A stretch of 64,000 bases of DNA from Pseudomonadota bacterium (GCA_018241505.1 JAFEDS010000015.1:124001-188000), one strand, 5' to 3'; shown: positions 1-10,243, counted from the stretch's first letter. Numbers and translations: made by a program. Notes: generated by a model not told the origin, from the sequence alone.

Positions 1-320
1 CGGTGTGTTCCGCGGGGGGTGCTGCCATGTTTGTAGTGAAAATAGAGGCCGATGGGAGCTTATCCACTTCGGCGCCGGGCGCGGCACGCTGCAGTGCTCA
101 GTTTGCGGATTGTGGCCATGCATTTTCCGCGTGTCCCCGCCTATCCCTCCGATGATAGAGGCCGGGCCGGTGGCACTGCACAACTTTACGCCTTTGGCCG
201 TGTACAGGCGGGGTGCGCATCGAGTTGTAATATGACTATGACGAAACTGAATTTTAGTTGCGTCATTGGACTGCTATGTTGTGTTGAGTTTGTTGGGCCA
301 CTGCGCCAAAGGTCTCGAGC
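1..320. other. Upstream region of TonB receptor gene, no supported gene
   Basis: No reading frame here has coding character or a recognisable product. The last 90 bases before the receptor gene are AT-richer than the rest and contain the inverted repeat listed separately, so this is probably the promoter and leader of the receptor gene. The 5' part could be an intergenic spacer to a gene outside the window. Confidence 0.5.
238..266. promoter_or_regulatory. Inverted repeat, candidate operator or leader hairpin
   Basis: Arms ATGACGAAACT (238-248) and AGTTGCGTCAT (256-266) pair with a single mismatch around a 7-base AT-rich loop. The repeat lies 55 bases before the TonB receptor start, where a repressor or activator site would sit. 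No match to a named consensus is claimed. Confidence 0.4.
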
Positions 321-3014
321 TTGAATACCTACGTTCTGAAGCGAAGCGCGAGCGCGTTCGCGTTGCTTTTGTCATTGTCAATCGCTCATGCGGAGGACAC
401 CACCGATCTCGCCGAGGTCGTCGTCACTGGTTCGCGGATTCGCCAACCAGTCGACGCGGGCACCACCAGCGTGACTGTCATCACGGGCGATCAGATTGAA
501 AGCCAGGGTTATCGCAACGTCTTTGATGCGTTGAATAACCTTCCGCAGAACACGGGATTTACCCAGGGCGCTGATTTCGGCAACACGTTTACGCCGGCAG
601 CCAACGCCATCAGTCTTCGCGGGCTCGGCCCCAATCACACCCTGGTTCTATTCAACGGGCGGCGCATTGCGGACTACCCCATTGCCTACGATGGCTCGGT
701 GAATTTCGTCGACCTGGCCTCGGTGTCGTCGGCCGCCATCGATCGCATCGAAATTCTAAATGGCGGTGCTTCCGCGATCTATGGATCGGATGCGATCGCA
801 GGCGTGGTGAACGTCATCCTGAAAGACAAGGCGGACGGCGTGGACATCAACGCGAAGATCGGCACGACTGAGCGCGGCGGAGGTAACAATGCGCGCTTTC
901 AGGTGGTCGGCGGCGATACCTTCGGCAAGCTGAGCGGCGTGTTCGCCCTGGAGGTCGCCCGGACCAATCCGATCTGGAGCCGCGACCGCGACTTCATGTC
1001 CTCGACCACCTTGCACGGCGCGAGACCGACCACCGTCTGGTCGCGACAGAATGTCGATACTGGCGAATACCTCTCTCCTGACAATTGCGCGGCGCTCGCG
1101 GGCAATTTCGGGGGCACGGTATTACCGCGTACGACTCCAGCGGGGACCGTCTGTGCAACCGGCAAGGCCAGTCCAACTTACTGGACCGTGCAGACCGGCG
1201 ATCAAAGCGAGAATGTGTACGGCAAGTTGAAGTATCAGCTCAATGATCACACGCAGCTCTTCGCGGACGCCGCCGCGGGCTGGCAGAAGATCACCAACAA
1301 CACACGCGGTCCGAATTGGACTTCACTGCTCGCCGGCAGCGGCTACTTCTTCAACGAGAATTCGGGCGCAAACGAGTCATGGACACGGCGGATCGCACCG
1401 GAAGAGATTGGCGGGATCGATCTGTACGATCGCTACTGGCACAGCAGTAATGCGTTCGCGACGGCCGGCATACAAGGCGACATCGGGGACACCGGCTGGA
1501 ACTATGAAGCGGCATACCGCGCCTCCTACACGGAGAGCCGGGACCAGAGGCCGCGTCTCCTGGCTGGCGTGGATAGTTTCTTTCTCGGCCCCCAACTTGG
1601 TCTAACTGCGGACGGAGTGCCGATCTACGCGCCGGACGCCAATGCGTTCGCACAACGCCTGACGCCTGCTCAAGTCCAGACAATCGTTGGCCACTCCGAG
1701 AGCAAAGACACCTCCTGGCTGCAGCAGGCAAGCGCTTCGGCGAATGGCGACGTGTTTCAGTTGCCAGCCGGTGCGGTCAAGGCCGCGGTCGTAGCCGAAT
1801 GGGGCACGCAGGGCTTCAGCAACCTGGCCGATCCGCTGGTCAATGAAGGCGCGTTTTTCAACACCAGTCCGTCCCCGAAAATCAGTGGCTCGCGGCAACG
1901 CTACGCGACCGCAGCGGAATTCAACGTGCCCATCATTCAGCACCTCAACGCACATCTGGCAGCGCGCTGGGACCACTACTCCTTCGCCGACCGGGACAAC
2001 AGCAAACCCACCTACAATGCCGGGCTGGAGTATCAGCCGATTTCGAGCCTGAAGTTGCGCGCCAACTATGCGACGAGCTTCCGTGCGCCGGATATGAATT
2101 ACATTTTCCAGTCACAACAGAAGGGTTATGAGGCCAGCAGCACGGACTACTATCGCTGCCGCCTGGCCAATGAGCCGGTGTCGAATTGCGAGTTCGCCCA
2201 GGTTTCGCCGGGCGCCAACTTCCTGCAGTCCGGGAACAAGGACCTGCGGTTTGAAAACGGCCGTTCGTTCGGCTACGGGCTCACGTGGTCACCGGATGAG
2301 CACCTGAGCTTGAGCGCCGACTACTGGAACATCCGGATCGACAATCTGGTGACTACGCTGGACTTCGACACTCTGCTGCGTGTGGAGGCGGATTGCCGGA
2401 CGGGGGTACTGGATGCGAGCTCGGCACAGTGCGGCGATGCCATCAGCCGGGTGCAGCGCAATCCGCCCAATGCGGTTTTCAATCCGAACGCGATTGTTCA
2501 ATTGCTCCTCAATCCGATCAACGCCGCCGTTGAGCACACGGATGGTGTAGATCTCGCCTCGCGGGTGAAGTGGTCGCTGGGACGATTCGGTTCGTTTGCG
2601 TGGAATATCGATTACACCAAGACCATCAAGCATCGCTTCAAGCAGGTGGCCGGCGATCCGGAGCTGGACCTGTTGCGCTCGCTGGAGAACCCCAATAGCG
2701 ACAATGACTTCCCGGACAAGTTGATTACGACCTTGAATTGGGGTCTGGGCAAGTGGGCTTCGCAGGTCACCGTGACCCGGTATGGGAGCATCGTGAACCA
2801 GGCGCAGACGGGGTACCTGACACCCACCTCGCTGGCCAATCTGAGCGTGAGCTATCGGTTTGTGGAGGCCGGGTCGGTGTCACTGATTGTCAACAATGTG
2901 TTTGACACCATCAAGACGGATACCTCCGCCGGCTGGCCGTTCTACCCTGTCGGGTACTACCTGCCCTATGGGCGCGAAGAGTGGTTGGAATTTACCTATC
3001 ACTTCGGAAAGTGA
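321..3014 (+). CDS. TonB-dependent outer-membrane receptor
   Basis: This is an outer-membrane gated channel that imports a ligand (siderophore, carbohydrate or other large nutrient) using TonB energy. The 897-residue product starts with a signal peptide ending at AHA. The TonB-box/plug entry AEVVVTGSRI follows at about residues 32-41, then a plug domain with the IEILNGGASAIYGSDAIAGV motif at about 145-165, and the rest is beta-barrel. The start is a TTG; no ATG gives a better signal peptide. Length is normal for the family. The ligand cannot be told: no transporter, degradative enzyme or TonB/ExbB gene is adjacent, and the next genes are sensor kinases. The barrel type resembles the CirA/OmpA-linked receptors common in Xanthomonadales-like bacteria. 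Confidence 0.93.
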   Translation: MNTYVLKRSASAFALLLSLSIAHAEDTTDLAEVVVTGSRIRQPVDAGTTSVTVITGDQIESQGYRNVFDALNNLPQNTGFTQGADFGNTFTPAANAISLRGLGPNHTLVLFNGRRIADYPIAYDGSVNFVDLASVSSAAIDRIEILNGGASAIYGSDAIAGVVNVILKDKADGVDINAKIGTTERGGGNNARFQVVGGDTFGKLSGVFALEVARTNPIWSRDRDFMSSTTLHGARPTTVWSRQNVDTGEYLSPDNCAALAGNFGGTVLPRTTPAGTVCATGKASPTYWTVQTGDQSENVYGKLKYQLNDHTQLFADAAAGWQKITNNTRGPNWTSLLAGSGYFFNENSGANESWTRRIAPEEIGGIDLYDRYWHSSNAFATAGIQGDIGDTGWNYEAAYRASYTESRDQRPRLLAGVDSFFLGPQLGLTADGVPIYAPDANAFAQRLTPAQVQTIVGHSESKDTSWLQQASASANGDVFQLPAGAVKAAVVAEWGTQGFSNLADPLVNEGAFFNTSPSPKISGSRQRYATAAEFNVPIIQHLNAHLAARWDHYSFADRDNSKPTYNAGLEYQPISSLKLRANYATSFRAPDMNYIFQSQQKGYEASSTDYYRCRLANEPVSNCEFAQVSPGANFLQSGNKDLRFENGRSFGYGLTWSPDEHLSLSADYWNIRIDNLVTTLDFDTLLRVEADCRTGVLDASSAQCGDAISRVQRNPPNAVFNPNAIVQLLLNPINAAVEHTDGVDLASRVKWSLGRFGSFAWNIDYTKTIKHRFKQVAGDPELDLLRSLENPNSDNDFPDKLITTLNWGLGKWASQVTVTRYGSIVNQAQTGYLTPTSLANLSVSYRFVEAGSVSLIVNNVFDTIKTDTSAGWPFYPVGYYLPYGREEWLEFTYHFGK

Positions 3015-3074
3015 TTGCGCCCGTGGCGGGAATGATATTTGCTCCTCCGACCGGGATTGGTCGGAAGGGGCATC

Positions 3075-4757
3075 ATGGCGCAGGACGATTCGAGGCGGGA
3101 GACACCGTCCACTCAACCCCTCTTAACACATGTTAGCGAATTCTCTCCAGAGCACGTACGAGCCTTGCTGGCCGCCATCATCGATTCGTCCGAAGACGCG
3201 GTGGTCAGCAAAACGCTCACCGGCATCGTAACTTCGTGGAATGTGGCGGCGGAGCGCCTGTTTGGGTTCACCGCCGATGAGATGATCGGGCAGTCGATTA
3301 CCCGCGTGATACCGGATGAGCTGCTGCACGAGGAAGCCGAGATCCTCAGCAAGTTGCGCCGGGGCGAGCGAGTCGAGCGCTACGAGACGGTGCGCGTCGC
3401 CAAGGGCGGGCGCCGGCTGGACATTTCGCTTACGGTGTCACCGGTGCGGGATTCACGCGGGAACATTGTGGGGGCGGCAAAGATTGCACACGACATCACC
3501 GCCCGGCGCAGGGCGGAGCGTGAGCTGCTGGAGCGGGAGGCGCAACTGGCCAAGCTGGCTGCGGAGCGTGAGTTTGTTCTCGACTCCGAACGCGCGGCTC
3601 GCTCGGAAGCCGAACGCCTGAGCCACCTGAAGGATGAATTCCTCGCGACGCTGTCGCATGAGCTGCGCACGCCCCTGAACGCCATCCAGGGTTGGGCCTC
3701 CTTGCTCAAGCAACCGGACGTGCGCGGCAAGGAGTGGCAGCGGGGCCTGGAGGTCATTGAACGCAATGTGCGTATCCAGGCGGACATCATCAAGGATCTG
3801 TTGGATATGAGCCGGATCATTTCCGGCAAGCTGCACCTGGATGTGCAACCGGTGTTTCTACATGACAGCATCAACAACGCCATTGAAGCGGTGCGCCAGA
3901 CGGCAGATGCCAGGGACATTCGCATCCAGCCTTTGTTGGATACGCGCATGGGCCTGGTGCGCGGGGATCCGAACCGCCTGCAGCAAGTTCTGTGGAACCT
4001 GCTATCCAACGCCATCAAATTCACACCAAAGGGCGGCCGCATACGGGTCGTCCTGGAGCGTGTCAATTCTCATGCGGATATCTGCATTGAGGACACCGGC
4101 ATCGGTATCAAACCTGAGTTCCTGCCCTATGTTTTCGAGCGCTTCCGCCAGGCGGATGCAACGACTACGCGTCAGTTCGGCGGACTGGGACTCGGCCTGT
4201 CGCTGGTGAAGTCCCTGGTGGAGTTGCATGGAGGCTCGGTCAGAGTGAAGAGTCCCGGGGAGAACCAGGGCACGACTTTCATTGTCAGCTTGCCGATAGC
4301 GCACGTGCGCGCGGAGGAAAATCACAACCCTGCCGGGGAGCGGGGTGAGGAATCGTCCGAAGATCTGGATCTACCGCTACTGCAGGGAGTCCAGGTGCTG
4401 GTTGTCGATGACGAGGCGGATGGGCGCGAACTGATCGCACGCATTCTGCAGGGCCGCGGGGCCAACACACAATGCGCATCCTCCGCCGAAGAGGCGCTCG
4501 ACATGCTCGCGCAACAACACTTTGATGTGCTGCTCAGCGATATCGGCATGCCGGTTACTGACGGCTTCGAGCTCATCCGACGGGTGCGGCTTCTGAACGC
4601 GAGGCGTCCGATACCTGCGATTGCGATAACCGCCTACGCCCGCACAGAAGACCGCCAACGGTCATTGTTGGCCGGATTCCACATGCATCTGTCAAAGCCG
4701 ATTGAAGCGCGCGAGTTGATTGCGAGTGTCGCCGGGCTGCTGCATCTGAGTCGTTGA
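3075..4757 (+). CDS. PAS hybrid histidine kinase with C-terminal receiver
   Basis: This is a cytoplasmic hybrid sensor kinase with no membrane segment. In order it has a PAS domain (about residues 25-145, with GIVTSWNVAAERLFGF), a coiled-coil linker, HisKA with the phospho-acceptor in LSHELRTPLN, an HATPase domain (N-box NLLSNAIKFTP, G-boxes DTGIGIKPE and GLGLGLSLV), and a receiver (VLVVDDEADGRELI, acceptor Asp in LLSDIGMPVTDG, Lys in SKPIE). The ATG at 3075 was chosen over a TTG at 3039 because GGAAGGGG stands just before it. It converges with the next hybrid kinase with only 10 bases between the stops. The input signal is unknown. Confidence 0.92.
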   Translation: MAQDDSRRETPSTQPLLTHVSEFSPEHVRALLAAIIDSSEDAVVSKTLTGIVTSWNVAAERLFGFTADEMIGQSITRVIPDELLHEEAEILSKLRRGERVERYETVRVAKGGRRLDISLTVSPVRDSRGNIVGAAKIAHDITARRRAERELLEREAQLAKLAAEREFVLDSERAARSEAERLSHLKDEFLATLSHELRTPLNAIQGWASLLKQPDVRGKEWQRGLEVIERNVRIQADIIKDLLDMSRIISGKLHLDVQPVFLHDSINNAIEAVRQTADARDIRIQPLLDTRMGLVRGDPNRLQQVLWNLLSNAIKFTPKGGRIRVVLERVNSHADICIEDTGIGIKPEFLPYVFERFRQADATTTRQFGGLGLGLSLVKSLVELHGGSVRVKSPGENQGTTFIVSLPIAHVRAEENHNPAGERGEESSEDLDLPLLQGVQVLVVDDEADGRELIARILQGRGANTQCASSAEEALDMLAQQHFDVLLSDIGMPVTDGFELIRRVRLLNARRPIPAIAITAYARTEDRQRSLLAGFHMHLSKPIEARELIASVAGLLHLSR

Positions 4758-4767
4758 AGACCCGTCT

Positions 4768-7011
4768 TTACGGGAGCTTTACATTTCGGCGGCGAATGGC
4801 GGTTGACAGCAGATCGGCCAGGGTCGAGGGGTCAACCGGCTTGGTCAGGTGCTCATCGAAGCCGGCATCCAGCGCACGCTGCTTGTCCTGCGCTTGCCCC
4901 CAACCGGTGAGGGCACACAGCACGGTGCCACGGCCGTGGGCATCTGCCCTGATGCGACGCGCGACTTCATACCCATCCATGATGGGCATACCAATGTCGA
5001 GAAGCAGGGCATCCGGTCGATATTGCGCGAATTCCTTTATTGCCTGAGCGCCGTCGTACGCAACGCGCGTTTCAAAGCCGTCCAGGGCCAGCAACATGGA
5101 GACGCTGTCGGCGGCGTCCTGATTGTCATCCACAACCAACACCCGACAGCCGGCGACCCTCTTGTGCCCTTCGGGAGCCCCGAGTAGCACTGCATCGGCC
5201 GGCGCTTGCAGTACGGGCAGATAGACCCTGAATTCACTGCCGCGGCCGGCCCCCTCGCTGCTGACCTCGATGCGGCCGTTGTGCAGCTCGACCAACTTGC
5301 GTGCCAGGGACAGGCCAATGCCGAGCCCACTGACTTTAATGGAGTCACTGGGATGCACCCGGGTGAACAGCTCAAAAATCCGCTCCTGTGCCTCCGGTGG
5401 AATGCCCGGGCCATTGTCGCGTACGCTGATCACCGCCTCGGCTCCGCTCCGGGCGGCGTTGATCTGAATCCGGCCCCCGGCCGGAGTGTACTTGGCTGCA
5501 TTGTTCAACAGGTTCTGCAGGACCTGCACCAAGCGCGTGCCGTCGCCTTCCAACAGCACCGGCTCATCGCAAACCGCGACGTCGAGCGAGTGGGCGCCCT
5601 CTTCGATTGACACCCGGGCGGCTTCGACCGCATCCAGCACTACTGTATTCAGGGCGACAATCTCGTTGCGCAGATTTACCTGGCCGACGTTGATTCGGGA
5701 CACATCGAGCAGATCGTCCACCAGCCGTACCATGTGATTGATCTGCCGGTCCATGATTTCGCGCGCCCGGTCCGCGTGGCCCGGCGTCAGATCGGACCGC
5801 TTCAACAAATGCACAGCGCCGCGAAGCGGAGCGAGCGGATTGCGCAGCTCATGTGCCAGGGTGGCCAGGAATTCATCCTTACGGCGGTTGGCGTCCCGAA
5901 TCTGCGCCTCAATGCGAACACGCTCGAGCGCCGCGGTAATGCGTTCGGCAAACTCCTGGATGAAGGCGGCTTCTTCGGGGGTCCAGTCCCGGACTTGCGC
6001 CATTTCAACCTGCATTCTCGGCGGGCCGTCCGGCTCCGACACGTAGGAAACCTGAGAGGCCTGAAGGTGATCGCGCAGAATCTGGTTGGCCGTGGACTCG
6101 ATTTCCGCCGGATCGCGCAACGGGCGCAGCGCGTCTGCCAGGCGGACCCGGATGGCATCGCGTTGGGCCGCCTCGCGCTGCCGCAGCTCACCGGCACTCC
6201 GGGCGGCTTCGCTTTCCCGCAGCGCCTCGGCAACCTGCATTCTGGCCGTGATATCCCTGAAGTTGATTGCGACACCGCGCGGGGTCGGGTACAGGTGGAC
6301 TTCAATCCAACGTTGGGAAATGGGCGACAGCGCCTCGAACTCACTCGGCCGGCGTTGCAGGAGAGCGCGCCGAAATTCCATCTCGAAGCGGCTCCCCGCG
6401 GTCTCGGGGAACAGCTCCCAGAGACTTCGCCCGAGAAGCTGCTCACGGGGCCGCTGAAAATAGTCGACCGCCCGCTGATTGATGTAGGTGAAGCGAAAGT
6501 CCTGGTCGAGAGCGTAGAAGGGATCGGTGATACTTTCGAGCAGAGTCGCCCGCTCGGCCACTGCCTCGCGCTCGGCCTGCTCCAACGCCTCGCGCCGGGA
6601 GGCTTCTGCGCGATCGCGGGCGGCCTGCACCATCGTTCTCAACCGCGCGCGCAGCTCTCGCAACGTATACGGTTTGGCGAGATAGCCGTCCGCCCCCTGC
6701 TCGAAACCCTCGACGCGCAGCTCATCGGGCGCATGTCCTGAGATCAGCAGCACCGGGATCAGGCGCATGCTGGGGGTCCCCCGCAGCGTCTTCAGAAACT
6801 CGATGCCATCGAGCTCCGGCATCACAATATCGGTGGCGATGACGTCCGGGCGGTTCCGCAGCAGATGCTTCAAAGCCTGGATACCGTCGTGAGCGGTATC
6901 GATGACAAACTCATCGGACAGGGCCGTGGCAATGTGCTCGCGGACCGCGGCATCGTCATCGACGAGCAGGATTCGGGAGCTGGGGGCCTGGGTACTCACC
7001 GGATCACCCAT
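4768..7011 (-). CDS. Hybrid histidine kinase REC-PAS-HisKA-HATPase-REC
   Basis: This large cytoplasmic phosphorelay kinase has about 747 residues from the ATG at 7011. An N-terminal receiver (ILLVDDDAAVREH, Asp in ATDIVMPELDG) precedes a PAS domain (ESITDPFYALDQDFRFTYIN). A second divergent sensory segment with GAF-like spacing follows, then HisKA (LAHELRNPLAPL), HATPase (NLLNNAAKYTPAGG, DNGPGIPPE, GLGIGLSLA) and a C-terminal receiver (VLVVDDNQDAADS, LLLDIGMPIMDG, TKPVD). The reading frame continues upstream to 7338, but that part has no domain and lies in the 3' half of the cheB-like gene. The start is therefore placed at MGDPVST, with a GTG four codons later as alternative. It may take signal from a separate kinase through its N-terminal receiver. 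Confidence 0.9.
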   Translation of the reverse strand: MGDPVSTQAPSSRILLVDDDAAVREHIATALSDEFVIDTAHDGIQALKHLLRNRPDVIATDIVMPELDGIEFLKTLRGTPSMRLIPVLLISGHAPDELRVEGFEQGADGYLAKPYTLRELRARLRTMVQAARDRAEASRREALEQAEREAVAERATLLESITDPFYALDQDFRFTYINQRAVDYFQRPREQLLGRSLWELFPETAGSRFEMEFRRALLQRRPSEFEALSPISQRWIEVHLYPTPRGVAINFRDITARMQVAEALRESEAARSAGELRQREAAQRDAIRVRLADALRPLRDPAEIESTANQILRDHLQASQVSYVSEPDGPPRMQVEMAQVRDWTPEEAAFIQEFAERITAALERVRIEAQIRDANRRKDEFLATLAHELRNPLAPLRGAVHLLKRSDLTPGHADRAREIMDRQINHMVRLVDDLLDVSRINVGQVNLRNEIVALNTVVLDAVEAARVSIEEGAHSLDVAVCDEPVLLEGDGTRLVQVLQNLLNNAAKYTPAGGRIQINAARSGAEAVISVRDNGPGIPPEAQERIFELFTRVHPSDSIKVSGLGIGLSLARKLVELHNGRIEVSSEGAGRGSEFRVYLPVLQAPADAVLLGAPEGHKRVAGCRVLVVDDNQDAADSVSMLLALDGFETRVAYDGAQAIKEFAQYRPDALLLDIGMPIMDGYEVARRIRADAHGRGTVLCALTGWGQAQDKQRALDAGFDEHLTKPVDPSTLADLLSTAIRRRNVKLP

Positions 7012-7129
7012 TCTTACCGTCTTAACATCGGTTAACTGCTGCACATGCACAACGTGCAGCGCACTAACATAACAACTCGCAGGGCGGATGGTAAGGAAAT
7101 CTGCAGCGGATACGTTGCGGGGGTGGGCG

Positions 7130-8140
7130 TCAGCGTTGCTGAAGCTCCGCGGATGCCGCCGGCGGAGCGGGCTCTCGCTGCGTGGTTCCCTGCAAGCGCT
7201 TGACCATGCGCCTGAGCTCGTCGACCTCACGCCGGTAACGGGCAGCCGCGTCCGCCGGAACGCTCGCTCGCTCCGCGAGCTCGCCCAACAGCGTTTGCGC
7301 CTCTTCCATCTGCGCGAGGGCCCACCAGAGGGTCTCATCGATCTTGATCATCGCCTGATCCAGCAGGGCCTGTTCACTGAAACCGTGACCGGTGTGACAG
7401 CGAAAGCGCCGGATCGAACCTTCAACGACTGCGACCATGGACCCGTGACAGTCAGGGCACGTAAAGAAAGACGGTTGACCCAGCTTGCGAACGCCCTCCA
7501 AGGCGATTCCTTCCAGGGCGATCCGGTTTTCAATTTCCAATTTCTCGCTCACGGCGGCCTCCCGCAGATGAATCTCCTCCCGTGTCAGGGCGGCAAGAAC
7601 GTTAGCCATATCGGCCAGCGACAAGGTGTAATCCACGTCAACGTGCGCAAGTGCGCTGGCAGGCATGGAGGGATATTGAGCCTCCTGCGGCGACTGAACG
7701 ATGGCAATACCACCGCGATCCTTGATCGTCCACAGCCCCGCTGTTCCGTCATCCAGTTGGCCGGTCAGAACGATGCCGATCACCCGCGGTCCGGCATCAA
7801 AAGCCGCTGAACGGAACAGGACGTCCACGGAAGGCCTGGCGTGGCTTTCCTTGGGTCCGCGTGAGAGTCGAATGCGGCCGTCCTGAATCATGAGATGACG
7901 ATCCGGGACGGCCACATAAATATGGCCCGGCACGAGGCGCTCCCCATCGACGGCCGCCTTCGCTGGCAACACACTCGACTGGTTCAGTCGCTCGGGCAGA
8001 TAGCTGGGCCCGCTCGGCGCAACGTGCTGAACAATGAGTACGGAGGCGTGCAGATTTGCCGGCAGGCCGGAGACGAGCTTCGGTAGTGCTTCCCAGGCCC
8101 CTGCCGAGGCGCCGACGACGATGATATCCCGGTGTGCCAT
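7130..8140 (-). CDS. CheB-type protein-glutamate methylesterase domain protein
   Basis: The N-terminal 190 residues are a CheB methylesterase domain, which removes methyl groups from chemoreceptors. The nucleophile elbow is GASAGA (family GASAGG, so the last Gly is replaced), the catalytic His is in VQHVAPSG, and the Asp region reads LTGQLDDGTAGL. There is no receiver domain, as in the stand-alone CheB branch. The C-terminal half has a CPDCHGS...RCHTGH zinc-knuckle-like stretch and a long charged coiled coil. No cheR, cheA or receptor gene is nearby, so the substrate could be a hybrid kinase rather than a classical receptor. An AGGAG motif precedes the ATG at 8140. Confidence 0.85.
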   Translation of the reverse strand: MAHRDIIVVGASAGAWEALPKLVSGLPANLHASVLIVQHVAPSGPSYLPERLNQSSVLPAKAAVDGERLVPGHIYVAVPDRHLMIQDGRIRLSRGPKESHARPSVDVLFRSAAFDAGPRVIGIVLTGQLDDGTAGLWTIKDRGGIAIVQSPQEAQYPSMPASALAHVDVDYTLSLADMANVLAALTREEIHLREAAVSEKLEIENRIALEGIALEGVRKLGQPSFFTCPDCHGSMVAVVEGSIRRFRCHTGHGFSEQALLDQAMIKIDETLWWALAQMEEAQTLLGELAERASVPADAAARYRREVDELRRMVKRLQGTTQREPAPPAASAELQQR

Positions 8141-8379
8141 CTTCCACTCCTGTCTGCGGGCGCCCGACTTTCGGGTAGCAAGATAGGAAACCGGCGGTTT
8201 ACTGCAGGTTAAAGACCAGCAGCCGGGCGGCCCCGGGGTGTGCGGTGGCTTTAGGCCTGGAATCGACCGCGCCTGGCGGTTAACGCAGGTTATGGGCCGC
8301 TGCGCCGCAGCACAACTGTTTGCTCATGAAATGAGACGCGCCGGACGGTAGCGGCCGGGTATCCCGATTATGTTGGGGT
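8141..8379. promoter_or_regulatory. Divergent intergenic region between cheB-like gene and CHASE4 kinase
   Basis: These 239 bases separate two divergently transcribed genes and must hold both start regions. I see GTTAA-CGCAGGTTA/CTGCAGGTTAA-like repeats near 8204-8215 and 8278-8291 but no promoter I can place with confidence. Confidence 0.3.
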
Positions 8380-10236
8380 ATGACGATTCGCTGGAAAGTC
8401 GGCCTGCTGATTACCGCATTGCTTGCGGTGCTCGGCCTGTCTGAATTGCTGGTGGCCGACCGGGTGCTGATGCCGAGCTTTACACGCCTCGAGCGTGGCG
8501 AGGCGGACAAGGCGCTACGCAGGGTGCGGTCCGCCCTGGACCGCACCCTGGATCAAATGGCCTTGTCAGCGATCAGTTGGGGAAACTGGGCCGATACCTA
8601 TCGGTTTGCGAAGGACCATAACCGCGCGTTCATTGACGAGAATCTCACAGTCATCGGTCTGCGCGACCTCGCAGTCGATGCTTTGCTCGTGATGGATGCC
8701 AACGGCCGGGAGCTTGCCTCGGCGACGCTTGGCATGGAGGCCGGCCGAGCCGCCGATCCGAAAGTGTTGCGCTCGATGATTGTGCCCGCAAGCTCGCCAC
8801 ACACTGCCAGGCTGCCCGCGAGCAAGCCAATGCACGGCATTCTGAACACGCCTGATGGGCTGGTGCTGGTTGCTTCCTCGCCCATCCTGGACGGCTTTGG
8901 CCGCGGTCCGGCTCGCGGCACCGTTGTCATGGGACGATATCTGTCGAAAGCCGAGGCTGACAGGCTTGCAGTCCATACGCAGGTTGCCCTCTCCATCCTG
9001 CCCCCGATGGATCGCACAACTTTCAAACCTATTGTGGAATCCGACAACAACATCTCGGCGTTTGAAACACTAACTGACATACACGGACAACCCGCACTAA
9101 CACTGCGGGTAGATCTGCCGCGAGGCATTACACGCAGCGGTTGGTCAGCGGTGCGCTATGCGACCAGCTATCTGTTGGTGACCTCGGTGATTGTCGTCAT
9201 CCTGTTGATGCTGATACTGGACCGCGTGGTCCTCAACCCCTTGGCGCGCGTGACACGCCACGCAGTGACCATCGCCAAAGACGGCGACATGACCCAACGA
9301 CTGAACTTTGCACGCGCCGATGAGCTCGGCGTGCTGGCTGATGAGATCGACCGGATGGTGGCGCGCATGGCCGAGTCCCGCAGCCAGTTGGTGGATCAGT
9401 CGTTTCAAGCGGGATTCGCGGAGCTCTCCAAGGGCGTGCTGCACAACCTGGGCAACGCCATGACACCCATCGGGGTCCGATTGGCCACACTAGAGGGACG
9501 CCTGCGCTCAGTGGACGAACAGGACTTCCTGCTGGTCGCCGCGGAGATCGGCAGCGCCGAGTTGGACACCGAGCGGCGGATGAGTCTCGCGGAGCTGTTG
9601 GACCTGGCCTCCGGATCGCTGGAGGACATGTTGCGGCAGGCCCGCAACGATGTTGAGCTGATTATCCGGCAGACGTCGGTGGTGCAGTCTGCTTTGGCGG
9701 AGCAGTTGCGCTCCACCCGGAATGAGCATGTGTGGGAGGCTGTCCGATTGCCTGACCTGTTGGCGCAATCTCTGGAGATTGTCCCGGACAGCGCCCGCTC
9801 CAGGCTCCTGATCCAGGCGGATGAACAGGTGGAAAATCTCGGCGTGGTGAATGTTCCGCGCACGGTGTTGCGACTCGTGCTGCAGAACCTGATCATCAAT
9901 GCCGCGGAAGCTATCGAGGCCGCGGGCCGGGCACCCGGGGAGCTGCGGGTTGGCGCGCGAATCGAGATGCGGGGCGCGGACGAGCTGTTGGTACTGCATT
10001 GCACCGACAATGGGGTTGGAATTCCGGCCGAGCGACTCGAGCGTGTGTTTGAAAAGGGCTTCTCTACCAAATCACGCGAGACCAATTGCGGGATCGGCTT
10101 GCACTGGTGTGCGAACGTCCTGGCGGCCCTGGGCGGTTGCGTTTGGGCCACCAGCGAGGGCGCCGGCCGCGGCGCCACTTTCCATGTCTCACTGCCATTG
10201 AGATCTCCGGCACAACGAGTGTCCGAGGCGGCGTAA
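8380..10236 (+). CDS. Membrane sensor histidine kinase, CHASE4-HAMP-HATPase
   Basis: This inner-membrane sensor kinase has 618 residues. The first transmembrane helix is at about 7-27, then a periplasmic CHASE4-type domain (ISWGNWADTYRFAKD is the typical start) to about 255. A second helix lies at 262-285, followed by HAMP and a kinase core. The acceptor His is in the divergent box GVLHNLGNAMTPI rather than the usual SHELRTP. The HATPase domain has NLIINAAEAIEAAG, DNGVGIPAE and GIGLHWCANVLAALGG, which is the HPK4-like class. The gene ends 7 bases before the response regulator that follows, so the two form a clear two-component pair linking a periplasmic signal to c-di-GMP. Confidence 0.92.
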   Translation: MTIRWKVGLLITALLAVLGLSELLVADRVLMPSFTRLERGEADKALRRVRSALDRTLDQMALSAISWGNWADTYRFAKDHNRAFIDENLTVIGLRDLAVDALLVMDANGRELASATLGMEAGRAADPKVLRSMIVPASSPHTARLPASKPMHGILNTPDGLVLVASSPILDGFGRGPARGTVVMGRYLSKAEADRLAVHTQVALSILPPMDRTTFKPIVESDNNISAFETLTDIHGQPALTLRVDLPRGITRSGWSAVRYATSYLLVTSVIVVILLMLILDRVVLNPLARVTRHAVTIAKDGDMTQRLNFARADELGVLADEIDRMVARMAESRSQLVDQSFQAGFAELSKGVLHNLGNAMTPIGVRLATLEGRLRSVDEQDFLLVAAEIGSAELDTERRMSLAELLDLASGSLEDMLRQARNDVELIIRQTSVVQSALAEQLRSTRNEHVWEAVRLPDLLAQSLEIVPDSARSRLLIQADEQVENLGVVNVPRTVLRLVLQNLIINAAEAIEAAGRAPGELRVGARIEMRGADELLVLHCTDNGVGIPAERLERVFEKGFSTKSRETNCGIGLHWCANVLAALGGCVWATSEGAGRGATFHVSLPLRSPAQRVSEAA

Positions 10237-10243
10237 TAACATC

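Noticed and set aside
5734..6741. Plus-strand frame of 335 codons opposite the second hybrid kinase
   Set aside because: It is a shadow of the kinase's HisKA/PAS region; the sense protein has intact HisKA, HATPase and receiver motifs.
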